This document shows, one piece after another, positions 1-6,457 of a stretch of 12,275 nucleotides of DNA; positions within the stretch are counted from its first letter, which is position 1; each line of letters begins with the position of its first letter. Source of the DNA: CAYOBW01 sp964402115 (lineage in GTDB: Bacteria; Verrucomicrobiota; Kiritimatiellia; UBA8416; CAYOBW01); NCBI GenBank assembly GCA_964402115.1, contig CAYOBW010000212.1:1-12275 (forward strand), read 5' to 3'. The position numbers and the translations under genes are program-made. Under the pieces are notes generated by a model. That model had not been told where the DNA came from. It was given only the letters and a program-made list of their open reading frames with translations, and did no database searches.

Positions 1-84
1 CGCGCGCTGTCGAAGCAACACGGCAAAAGGGGCGGTTGGACAGCCGCATCTAATCCCTTGGTCATCTGCCGCTGAAGGGATGCG

Positions 85-194
85 TCATCCCGAGCTTCCC
101 TCCTCTTCATCCTGAGCTTCTCTCCTCGTCATCCTGAGCTTCTCTCCTCTTCATCCTGAGCTTCTCTGCTTGTCATCCTGAGCGTAGCGAAGGA
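85..194. repeat. Tandem array, five copies of a 22-bp unit
   Basis: Copies start at 85, 107, 129, 151 and 173, exactly 22 bp apart, with consensus TCATCCTGAGCTTCTCTCCT plus two variable bases. Copies two and three differ only in the last base. Copy one has three changes, and copy four diverges at its end. Copy five keeps only TCATCCTGAGC and then turns into the dispersed-repeat sequence GTAGCGAAGGATCT. The array therefore seems to have grown from the left end of that dispersed repeat. No distinct spacers separate the units, so this is not a CRISPR. Confidence 0.9.
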
Positions 195-288
195 TCTCCC
201 GCCGCCGGGCTGGGCGCCCGCTCGTACTGGCTCGCCCGCCTGCCGCGCGGCGGGTACGCCGAGATCCTTCGCTGCGCTCAGGATGACA
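171..288. repeat. Inverted pair of a 28-bp dispersed repeat
   Basis: Left arm 171-198 and right arm 261-288 are reverse complements over 28 bp with a single mismatch (position 185). The core reads TCATCCTGAGC, then a short variable centre, then GCGAAGGATCTC. The arms enclose 62 bp of very GC-rich sequence (199-260). A third copy lies at 7596-7622 and matches 261-287 exactly. Sequences of this TCATCCTGAGC...GAAGGATC type are known as abundant intergenic repeats in several bacterial phyla, with unknown function. Two facing copies could fold into a long hairpin or be a small non-autonomous element. No flanking target duplication was seen. Confidence 0.85.
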
Positions 289-907
289 GGGAGGCCTGCT
301 GCGCTGTTCACAGCACCACCGTGCAGGGCCATTGCCCTAGGCGGTGGAGGTGTTGCGGGATCGGCGCCGACGGCCTTGCGGCGGGCTCAGGGCAGACGCG
401 GCGCCCTGTCCGGGACAGCCCCCGACAGATCGTGCTGGGACAAGACGCGTTTGCCCTGATGATTCGGGTGGGCGCAAGGTAGCGCGGCGGCAAACCCATG
501 CCTGCCGTGTTTCTATTCGTATTCTATTCATGATTATGCCATTGTCTTCCGCAACACGTTCGTTATGAGGTGTTTGTTGTCTCGTTGTGTCGGGCGCGAA
601 TCTATTCATGAACGCACATGCTGTCAGGTTGGAAGCCGAGCTGCGCCGTCGTCATGGCGGAGGGCTTCTGGTCGCGCGTGGCAGGAACGCCGCTCGTCTC
701 ACCTGCCTTCCGACGCATAGCCGAGCGGAATGCGAACGTGGTGGCCGCGCTGCGGCGTTGAAACCCGGGTTATGCGGCGAGAGGGTGGGCGGGGCCGCAG
801 CAGGCTCATAGCGCCTGCTGTACGGGGAGCGTTGTCAACCGGCGCCGACGTGCGAGGGACCCGTCGGCGGGAGTTCCGGCAGTGAACGGGTGGGGAGGGA
901 GGCGAAA

Positions 908-1459
908 ATGCGATTCTCCATAAGGGCAATGGTATGGTCCGGCGTGCTATCTGTCCTCGCCATGAGTGGGCCGGCGATTGCGGCAGGCGAGGGGCTTCCT
1001 GCCTCGAATCCTGTGACGCCCCGGCGAACAGCCATCGCAACGAATGCCTGGGTGCAGATGCTGGCCACACCGATTCCGTATCCACTGGAGGTTCTCGGCA
1101 TCGTTCCCGCGGTCGGAACCGAAGCCGTTGACGAGACCTGGGGCGAGAAGCTCCGGCGTTTCAAACAGGTGGTCGAGGAACAATACGCCAGGCAACAAGC
1201 CGCCAAGGGTATGGCAGGCAGGGCGACGAAGACTGCTTCGTTGCCCCTATTCATGTCTCCGCGTGTCGCGTGCGCCAAGTGCGGTGTGGCCGGAGGTAGA
1301 TTCGGGGGCTTCCCTATCCTAAGCCTTTCGGCAGACGAGGCGCTCAGGACAGCGTGCAAGCTGGCGAAACTGCGCATGACGATTACGGCCGATGCCGTGC
1401 TCATTGACGTCGACGAGGACGTACCCGTGCCGGCTCCCGTCGCCGGGAATCCGCGCTGA
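908..1459 (+). CDS. Small exported protein of unknown function
   Basis: The protein has 183 residues and I recognise no family. The start is ATG 908, because a GGGAGG-type ribosome site lies at about 894-902. An in-frame GTG at 890 would put that site inside the coding sequence. Residues 1-26 form a classic Sec signal peptide: MRFSIR, a hydrophobic core, then a likely cut after AIA in PAIAAGEG. The mature part has a predicted polar helix around residues 75-98 (WGEKLRRFKQVVEEQYARQQ) and one CAKCG motif (Cys122, Cys125), which could be a disulfide, metal or thiol site. The C-terminus is Val/Asp/Pro-rich. Codon use is less GC-biased than in the metabolic genes downstream, which hints at a fast-evolving or acquired gene. 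It stands alone, with no partner in close spacing. Confidence 0.7.
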   Translation: MRFSIRAMVWSGVLSVLAMSGPAIAAGEGLPASNPVTPRRTAIATNAWVQMLATPIPYPLEVLGIVPAVGTEAVDETWGEKLRRFKQVVEEQYARQQAAKGMAGRATKTASLPLFMSPRVACAKCGVAGGRFGGFPILSLSADEALRTACKLAKLRMTITADAVLIDVDEDVPVPAPVAGNPR

Positions 1460-1485
1460 TCAGTTGCACCACTTGCCGCCAGTCA

Positions 1486-1535
1486 GTAACGGCAGTAGTT
1501 GCGCCGGTTACATGGCGTTAAGATCGTAACGCCAT
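1486..1535. promoter_or_regulatory. Two adjacent dyads upstream of the sulfur operon
   Basis: The first dyad pairs GTAACGGC (1486-1493) with GCCGGTTAC (1503-1511), with one bulged base. The second is a perfect 9-bp inverted repeat, ATGGCGTTA (1512-1520) and TAACGCCAT (1527-1535), around the 6-base centre AGATCG. They sit 27 nt after the upstream gene and about 60 nt before a TTGACA box. The run of T expected of an intrinsic terminator is missing. An operator for a dimeric repressor or a structured 3' end of the upstream mRNA are both possible. Confidence 0.5.
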
Positions 1536-1593
1536 ATATAAGAACATATTACACATTTCTCAAGCGTCAGACGCACTTTTCCGTAACAGATAG

Positions 1594-1622
1594 TTGACAA
1601 AAACGATCAGATAGATAACTAT
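1594..1622 (+). promoter_or_regulatory. Candidate sigma70 promoter of the sulfur operon
   Basis: A perfect TTGACA lies at 1594-1599, in the most AT-rich stretch of the window. The matching -10 is less clear: GATAAC at 1614, AACTAT at 1617 (17-nt spacer) or TATATC at 1620. Transcription would begin near 1630, leaving about 40 nt of leader before the preferred GTG start at 1673. Confidence 0.45.
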
Positions 1623-1672
1623 ATCACCATTGCCAGTCCGATGGGGCATTGGCAGGAAAGGCGCGGCAGGCG

Positions 1673-2839
1673 GTGGGTGTAAGTCTGACAACGCAGTTGG
1701 CGCAGGCCGGCAGCCGGCGCGATCCGGCGACCGGAGCCATCTCCATGCCCATCTACCAGACCGCTTCGTTCGCGCATCCCGCGCTGGCGCAGAGCACAGG
1801 GTTCGACTACTCGCGGACCTCCAATCCGACGCGGCTCGTGCTCGAGGAGACGCTGGCCCTGGCAGACGGCGGCGTGCGCGGTTTCGCCTTTGCCTCGGGC
1901 CTGGCGGCGATCGATGCCGTGCTGCGTCTCTTCGCGCCGGGTGACCGGCTTGTGGTGACCGAGGACCTGTACGGCGGAACGTTCCGGTTGCTGGAAAAAG
2001 TCTGGCGGCCGCTGGGGCTCGAGCTGGTATACGTGGACACGGCAGACGAGGCGGCCGTGGCGCTGGCCCTGGAGCAGCCCGGCGTGCGCGGGCTCTTCGT
2101 GGAGTCGCCAACGAATCCGCTCCTGCGCGTGGCCGATATCCGGGCCCTGGCGGCGCGGGCTCGCGCGCGCGGCGTGCTCACCATCGTCGATAACACCTTC
2201 CTGACCCCCTGCCTGCTGCGGCCGCTGGCCCTCGGCGCGGACCTTGTCGTCTACAGCGCCACGAAGTACCTGGCCGGGCACAACGACGTTGTCGCCGGCG
2301 CGGTGGTGGCGGCGGCAGCCGGGGTGGCGGAACGCCTCGCGTTCTACCAGAACGCCGTGGGCGCCATCCTCGGCCCGCAGGATGCGTGGCTGGTGCTGCG
2401 CGGGCTGAAAACGCTGCCCCTGCGCATGGCCCGGCAGCAGGCCAACGCGCAGCGGCTGGCCGAGTGGCTGACGACGCAGCCCCAGGTGGCGCGCGTGTAC
2501 TATCCCGGGCTGCCGGGGCATCCCGGCGGCGCCGTGCTGGCGCGCGAGGGCAGCGGGCCGGGTGGCATGGTGGCGTTCGAGCTGCACGACGCGGCGCGCG
2601 TGCCGGCGATCCTGGCCGGTGTGCGCGTGTTCCTCTTCGCCGAAAGCCTGGGCGGGGTGGAGTCCCTCATCACCTATCCCGCCGTGCAGACGCACGCCGA
2701 CCTCGATCCGGCGACGCGCGCGCGGCTCGGCATCAACGACCGGCTGCTGCGGCTGTCGGTGGGCATCGAGGACGTGGACGATTTGATTCGGGACCTGGAG
2801 ACGGTTTTGACGGCGGACGGGCCGTCGCGGAAACGGTGA
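1673..2839 (+). CDS. Cystathionine gamma-synthase/lyase-family PLP enzyme
   Basis: This is a PLP enzyme of the trans-sulfuration (Cys/Met metabolism) family. Such enzymes make or cleave cystathionine, or add sulfide to activated homoserine, in the cytoplasm. Visible motifs are YSRTSNPTR (residues 46-54, phosphate and subunit contacts), YGGTFRLL, VDNTFLTP, the PLP-lysine motif SATKYLAGH with Lys198, and ESLGGVESL (324-332) followed by THAD near the C-terminus. From GTG 1673 the protein has 388 residues and its PLP lysine is 198, the number it has in E. coli MetB. TTG 1649 would add eight residues of doubtful value. Neither start has a strong ribosome site (AAAGG at 1657-1661). The KYLAGHNDVVAG stretch resembles MetI/gamma-lyase-type members. 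Synthase, lyase and O-acetylhomoserine sulfhydrylase cannot be told apart from sequence here. It leads the block with cysK. Confidence 0.92.
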   Translation: MGVSLTTQLAQAGSRRDPATGAISMPIYQTASFAHPALAQSTGFDYSRTSNPTRLVLEETLALADGGVRGFAFASGLAAIDAVLRLFAPGDRLVVTEDLYGGTFRLLEKVWRPLGLELVYVDTADEAAVALALEQPGVRGLFVESPTNPLLRVADIRALAARARARGVLTIVDNTFLTPCLLRPLALGADLVVYSATKYLAGHNDVVAGAVVAAAAGVAERLAFYQNAVGAILGPQDAWLVLRGLKTLPLRMARQQANAQRLAEWLTTQPQVARVYYPGLPGHPGGAVLAREGSGPGGMVAFELHDAARVPAILAGVRVFLFAESLGGVESLITYPAVQTHADLDPATRARLGINDRLLRLSVGIEDVDDLIRDLETVLTADGPSRKR

Positions 2840-2905
2840 CGACGACAACCAGGCCGGACCCCGTGCGGGCCGGCAGGCGCCGGACGGCGCAGCGGAAGGA
2901 AGACG

Positions 2906-3865
2906 ATGAGCAAAATATACGCAGACAACTCGGCCTCCATCGGGAATACCCCGTTGATCAAGCTCAACCGCGTGACGGCCGGCAGCCAGGCCACCGTCCT
3001 GGCGAAAATCGAAGGCCGCAACCCGGCCTACTCCGTGAAGTGCCGCATCGGCGCGGCCATGATCTGGGACGCCGAGGCGCGCGGCCTGCTCAAGCCCGGC
3101 GTCGAGATCGTCGAGCCGACCAGCGGCAACACGGGCATCGCGCTGGCCTATGTGGCCGCCTCGCGCGGTTACAAGCTGACCCTGACGATGCCCGAGACGA
3201 TGAGCATCGAGCGGCGGCGCGTGCTGGCCGCCTTCGGGGCCAACCTCGTCCTGACGCCCGGCTCGGAGGGCATGAAGGGCGCGGTGCGGCGGGCCGAGGA
3301 GCTGGCCGCCTCGGATCCGCAGCGCTACTACCTGCCCCAGCAGTTCAAGAATCCCGCCAACCCGGCGATTCATGAGCGCACGACCGGTCCCGAAATCTGG
3401 ACCGACACGGACGGCGCCGTGGACGTGCTGGTGGCCGGCGTCGGCACCGGCGGCACGATCAGCGGCGTGTCCCGCTACATCAAGCGCACGCGCGGCAAGG
3501 CCATTCTCTCCGTGGCCGTGGAGCCGAAGGAGAGCCCGGTGATTTCGCAGCACCTGGCCGGGCAGGAGCTGAAGCCCGGACCGCACAAGATCCAGGGCAT
3601 CGGCGCGGGCTTCATTCCCGACACGCTGGATCTCTCGATCGTCGATCGCGTCGAGCTGGTGGACTCCGCCGAGGCCGTCGCCTTCGCGCGGCGGCTGGCG
3701 CGCGAGGAGGGGCTGCTGGTGGGCATCTCCTGCGGCGCCGCGGCGGCCGTGGCCGTGCGCCTGGCGCAGCAGCCGGCCTTCGCGGGCAAGACGATCGTGG
3801 TGATCCTGCCGGACGCCGGCGAACGCTACCTGTCGACGGTGCTGTTCGAGGGGATCGGCAATTGA
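2906..3865 (+). CDS. cysK: Cysteine synthase A (O-acetylserine sulfhydrylase)
   Basis: The enzyme makes L-cysteine from O-acetylserine and sulfide, with PLP, in the cytoplasm. It is full length at 319 residues (E. coli CysK has 323) and reads closely like the E. coli enzyme from end to end. PLP Lys45 lies in NPAYSVKCRIG, the substrate-binding TSGNTG loop is at 72-77, the phosphate-binding GVGTGGT loop is at about 178-184, and the KIQGIGAGFIP and ILPDAGERYLST blocks are intact. ATG 2906 has an AAGGA ribosome site at 2896-2900. It follows the trans-sulfuration gene by 66 nt and precedes the ligase gene by 26 nt. No serine acetyltransferase gene (cysE) is in the window, so the acetylserine would have to come from elsewhere. 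Cystathionine beta-synthase is a less likely reading, given the length and the CysK-type motifs. Confidence 0.96.
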   Translation: MSKIYADNSASIGNTPLIKLNRVTAGSQATVLAKIEGRNPAYSVKCRIGAAMIWDAEARGLLKPGVEIVEPTSGNTGIALAYVAASRGYKLTLTMPETMSIERRRVLAAFGANLVLTPGSEGMKGAVRRAEELAASDPQRYYLPQQFKNPANPAIHERTTGPEIWTDTDGAVDVLVAGVGTGGTISGVSRYIKRTRGKAILSVAVEPKESPVISQHLAGQELKPGPHKIQGIGAGFIPDTLDLSIVDRVELVDSAEAVAFARRLAREEGLLVGISCGAAAAVAVRLAQQPAFAGKTIVVILPDAGERYLSTVLFEGIGN

Positions 3866-3891
3866 GGTGACCGCAACCAGGGAGGCGGCGT

Positions 3892-5232
3892 GTGGCCGCG
3901 CGACGCGCGATGACAGACACGTCCACATATGCTGCCGCCTGCGGGGCCGCGCTCGAGCAGGCGCTCGACAGGGCGCCGTTCTACGCGGCCTGGCGGGCGC
4001 TCGACCCGGGTCCCGCAGCTTCGCTCGACGCGCGTTTCGCGGCGTTGCCGGCCCTCGCCAAGCGCGACCTGCGCGCCCAGATGCCGAAGGGCTTCGTGCC
4101 GCGCGACCGGGACTACGCGGCCGCGCTGGCCGACGGGACCGTCGAGCTTGTCTCCACCAGCGGCACGACCGAGGAGCGCTCCAGCGTGGTCTGGCACCAG
4201 CCCTGGTGGGATGCCTCCGAGCGCGCCGCGGCCGCGCTGCACGCGGGGCTGGCTGAAGTCGTCCGCCCCGCGCCCGGGCCGCGCGAGGCGGTGTTGACCA
4301 CGCCCCTGTGCGCCGGCAATCTCTGCCACGTGGGTGAGCTCCCCATGGAGGCGCGCACGCTCGGGCGGCTGCTCTTCCTCAACCAGCAGCCCCACCCGGG
4401 GCGCTGGACGCCGGCCGACTGCGACCGGATGCTGGACGAACTCGCCCGCTTCCAGCCCGTGCTCCTGGACGCCGACCCCGCGTACCTCGCGGCGCTGGTC
4501 GATCACGCCGCCGCCCGCGGCCGGCCGCTGCCAGCGCCGCGGTTCGTGCAGCTGACGTACGAATTCCCGACGCGCGGCCACCTGCGCCGCATCCGCCGCA
4601 GCCTGCCGGTCACGCCGATCTTCAGCTCCTACGGCTCCACGGAGACCGGGTACGTGTTCGTGCAGTGCGAACGCGGTTGCTGGCACCAGAACACCGCGAC
4701 CTGCCGCGTGGACGTGCAGCCGTTGCGCGCCGCGCACGGCGGCCCGTCGCGCGGGCGCCTGCTGGTCACCGCGCTGCGCCACCCCTGGCTGGCCCTGCTG
4801 CGCTTCGACGTGGGCGACCTCGTGCGGCTGGCGGAGACGCCGTGCCCCTGCGGTCGCACCGCGGGACTCACCCTTTCCGCGATCGAGGGGCGGCTCCGCG
4901 ATCTCACCTTCACGCCGGACGGCCGGGCGGTGACCGTGGCGGCGCTCGATGCCGCGGTCGGCGCGCCGGAGGGCCTGCGCGCGTACCAGCTCGAGCAGAC
5001 GACGCGCGATACCTACCTCTGGCACTTCGTCGCGGAACACGAGGCGGCCGCCGCCGACCTGGCGCGCGTCGTGCCCGCCGCGCTCGCGGGCCTCTACGGG
5101 CCGGCCGCCCGCATCGGCGCGCGGCGCGAGACGGCCATCGCCGCCGAGCTGTCGGGCAAGTACCGCCTGGCCCGGACCGCGTTCGCCTGGGACCCCGCCG
5201 CGCTGTTCGGGACGCAAGGAGGTGTGCCGTGA
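3892..5232 (+). CDS. PaaK/F390-synthetase-type adenylate-forming ligase
   Basis: This is an ANL-superfamily enzyme of the phenylacetate-CoA ligase type. It should activate a carboxylate with ATP to an acyl-AMP, then pass it to CoA or another nucleophile. At 446 residues it is full length. Motifs in order: the P-loop-like STSGTTEER (88-96), YGSTE (247-251), FDVGD (305-309), GRTAG plus EGRLRDL (hinge), and the C-terminal catalytic lysine Lys423 in SGKYR. Cys259, Cys263, His265 and the CPCG pair (Cys318, Cys320) could form the metal site seen in PaaK-like proteins. GTG 3892 is chosen because GGAGG (3881-3885) sits 6 nt before it; ATG 3910 would be too far away. The substrate is unknown. The stop overlaps the start of the desulfurase gene by 4 nt, which argues for a joint job with sulfur chemistry rather than phenylacetate breakdown. 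No other paa gene is present. Confidence 0.88.
   Translation: MAARRAMTDTSTYAAACGAALEQALDRAPFYAAWRALDPGPAASLDARFAALPALAKRDLRAQMPKGFVPRDRDYAAALADGTVELVSTSGTTEERSSVVWHQPWWDASERAAAALHAGLAEVVRPAPGPREAVLTTPLCAGNLCHVGELPMEARTLGRLLFLNQQPHPGRWTPADCDRMLDELARFQPVLLDADPAYLAALVDHAAARGRPLPAPRFVQLTYEFPTRGHLRRIRRSLPVTPIFSSYGSTETGYVFVQCERGCWHQNTATCRVDVQPLRAAHGGPSRGRLLVTALRHPWLALLRFDVGDLVRLAETPCPCGRTAGLTLSAIEGRLRDLTFTPDGRAVTVAALDAAVGAPEGLRAYQLEQTTRDTYLWHFVAEHEAAAADLARVVPAALAGLYGPAARIGARRETAIAAELSGKYRLARTAFAWDPAALFGTQGGVP
5216..5223 (+). promoter_or_regulatory. Strong Shine-Dalgarno fixing a GTG start
   Basis: AAGGAGGT, a near-perfect anti-16S match, lies inside the last codons of the ligase gene, 5 nt before GTG 5229. 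It decides the start of the desulfurase gene, which otherwise has an open frame far upstream. Together with the 4-nt overlap it implies translational coupling of the two genes. Confidence 0.85.
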
Positions 5233-6455
5233 CCGATTCCGCCGACCGGGAACGCGACCCCCTGGCCTGGACGCGCGCGGACTTCCCGCTGCTGGCCCGC
5301 ACGCTGGACGGCCTGCCCCTGACGTATCTCGACAGCGCCTCCACCACGCCCAAGCCGCAGGCGGTCATCGACGCCGTGACGCGGTTCTATCGCGAGCACA
5401 CGGCGAACGTGCACCGGGGGGTGCACGTCCTCTCCGAGGAAGCCACCGAGCGCTTCGAGCAGGCGCGCCAGGAAGTGGCGTCGCTGCTGAACGCCGACCC
5501 GACGGAGATCGTTTTCACGCGCAACGCGACGGAGGGGATCAACCTCGTCGCGCACGGCCTGGGGCTGGCGCCGGACGACGAAGTGGTCATCACGGCGTTG
5601 GAGCATCACTCCAATTACCTGCCCTGGCGACTGCACGGACGCGTCGTGCCGGTGGGCCTCGGGCCCGACGGCGTGCCGCGCTACGACGAACTGCCCGCGC
5701 GGCTCACCGCGCGCACGCGGCTGGTGGCGCTGGCCCACGTCTCCAACACGCTGGGGGTCGAGGCGCCGGTGGCGGAGTGGGTGGCGACCGCGCGGGCGCA
5801 CGGCGTGCCGAGCCTGGTTGACGCCTCGCAGAGCGTCAGCCATCTGCCGGTCGACGTGCGGGCGCTGGACTGCGACTTCCTCGTCTTCTCGGGCCACAAG
5901 CTGCTGGGGCCGTCGGGCGTCGGCGTGCTCTACGGCAAGCGCGCGCGGCTGGAGGCGTTGGCGCTGTACCAGGTTGGAGGCGGCATGGTGAAGTTCCACG
6001 GCGACGAGGATTACCAGACGCACGACGTGCCCTGGCGCTTCGAAGCCGGCACGCCCAACATCGAGGGCGTGATCGGGCTCGGGGCGGCCGTGGCCTATCT
6101 GCGGGGCATCGGCCTGGACGCCGTGCGGCGGCACTCGCGCGCGCTCGGCCGGCACCTGCTGGAGTGCCTGCGCGCCATTCCCGGAACGGAAATCCTGGCC
6201 GGATCCGTGCCGCTGGAGCAGCGCGTCGGCCTCGCCACCTTCACGCTCGACGCTCCCGGGTTCGGCCAGGAGAGCGTCGCGCGCGCGCTGTGCGACCGCT
6301 ACCAGATCCTGGTCAGCGGCGGCTACCACTGCGCGCATATCCTGCACCACCGCCTGAAGCTCGAGGGCACCGTGCGGGTCTCCACGCACATCTTCAACAC
6401 GCACGCGGAGATCGATCGGCTCGCCGCGGCCCTGCGGGAGCTGAGGGAGGGGTGA
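5229..6455 (+). CDS. SufS-type cysteine desulfurase
   Basis: This is a class V aminotransferase-fold PLP enzyme that takes sulfur from cysteine, leaving alanine and an enzyme persulfide. At 408 residues it is close in length to E. coli SufS (406) and follows it block by block: YLDSASTTPKP, NVHRGVHVLS, EIVFTRNATEGINLV, EHHSNYLPW (His126), LVDASQSVSHLPVD, the PLP lysine Lys224 in FSGHKLLGPSG, FEAGTPN, and the catalytic Cys368 in GGYHCAH. Arg383, 15 residues after the cysteine, matches the substrate-carboxylate arginine. The residue five before the cysteine is Ser363, where SufS usually has arginine (RTGHHC), so substrate or acceptor may differ. No sufB, C, D, E or sufU is nearby. The gene overlaps the ligase gene by 4 nt and ends 2 nt before the S51 peptidase gene. 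A housekeeping SufS role is possible but not favoured by this context. Confidence 0.88.
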   Translation: MTDSADRERDPLAWTRADFPLLARTLDGLPLTYLDSASTTPKPQAVIDAVTRFYREHTANVHRGVHVLSEEATERFEQARQEVASLLNADPTEIVFTRNATEGINLVAHGLGLAPDDEVVITALEHHSNYLPWRLHGRVVPVGLGPDGVPRYDELPARLTARTRLVALAHVSNTLGVEAPVAEWVATARAHGVPSLVDASQSVSHLPVDVRALDCDFLVFSGHKLLGPSGVGVLYGKRARLEALALYQVGGGMVKFHGDEDYQTHDVPWRFEAGTPNIEGVIGLGAAVAYLRGIGLDAVRRHSRALGRHLLECLRAIPGTEILAGSVPLEQRVGLATFTLDAPGFGQESVARALCDRYQILVSGGYHCAHILHHRLKLEGTVRVSTHIFNTHAEIDRLAAALRELREG

Positions 6456-6457
6456 CG

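Larger units (their letters stand above)
1..907. other. Gene-free, repeat-bearing intergenic region
   Basis: No reading frame here shows a recognisable family, a convincing ribosome site and sensible composition together, so I call no gene. Positions 85-194 hold a 22-bp tandem array, and 171-288 an inverted pair of a dispersed repeat. Positions about 500-620 are visibly poorer in GC than their surroundings and carry two exact copies of TCTATTCATGA (523-533 and 601-611), with a partial third (TCTATTCGT) at 512-520. A 47-codon frame at 618-761 was considered and left out. I see no clear sigma70 promoter for the gene that starts at 908, and nothing identifiable in 1-84 or 289-500. Confidence 0.6.

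Noticed and set aside
85..194. CRISPR array
   Set aside because: The units are directly adjacent at a 22-bp period with no unique spacers and no cas genes.
171..288. Insertion sequence bounded by terminal inverted repeats
   Set aside because: Only 62 bp lie between the arms, with no transposase and no visible target-site duplication. A single arm also occurs alone at 7596-7622.
337..609. A 90-codon minus-strand frame in the AT-richer part of the first intergenic region
   Set aside because: No ribosome site or recognisable family; composition changes abruptly halfway, so a real gene is unlikely.
618..761. A 47-codon + strand frame ending in SPAFRRIAERNANVVAALRR
   Set aside because: The C-terminal half looks helical and protein-like, but there is no ribosome site, no known family and no neighbour support. 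It could be a gene remnant but cannot be shown.
1486..1648. SAM or other sulfur-related riboswitch before the operon
   Set aside because: Only two small dyads are present, both upstream of the likely transcription start. The remaining leader of about 40 nt is too short for a known SAM riboswitch.
1619..3928. A 769-codon open frame on the minus strand over the first two operon genes
   Set aside because: It is the antisense of two unmistakable PLP enzyme genes. Its product is an Arg/His/Gln/Ala/Gly mixture with no family features, as expected from GC-rich codon bias.
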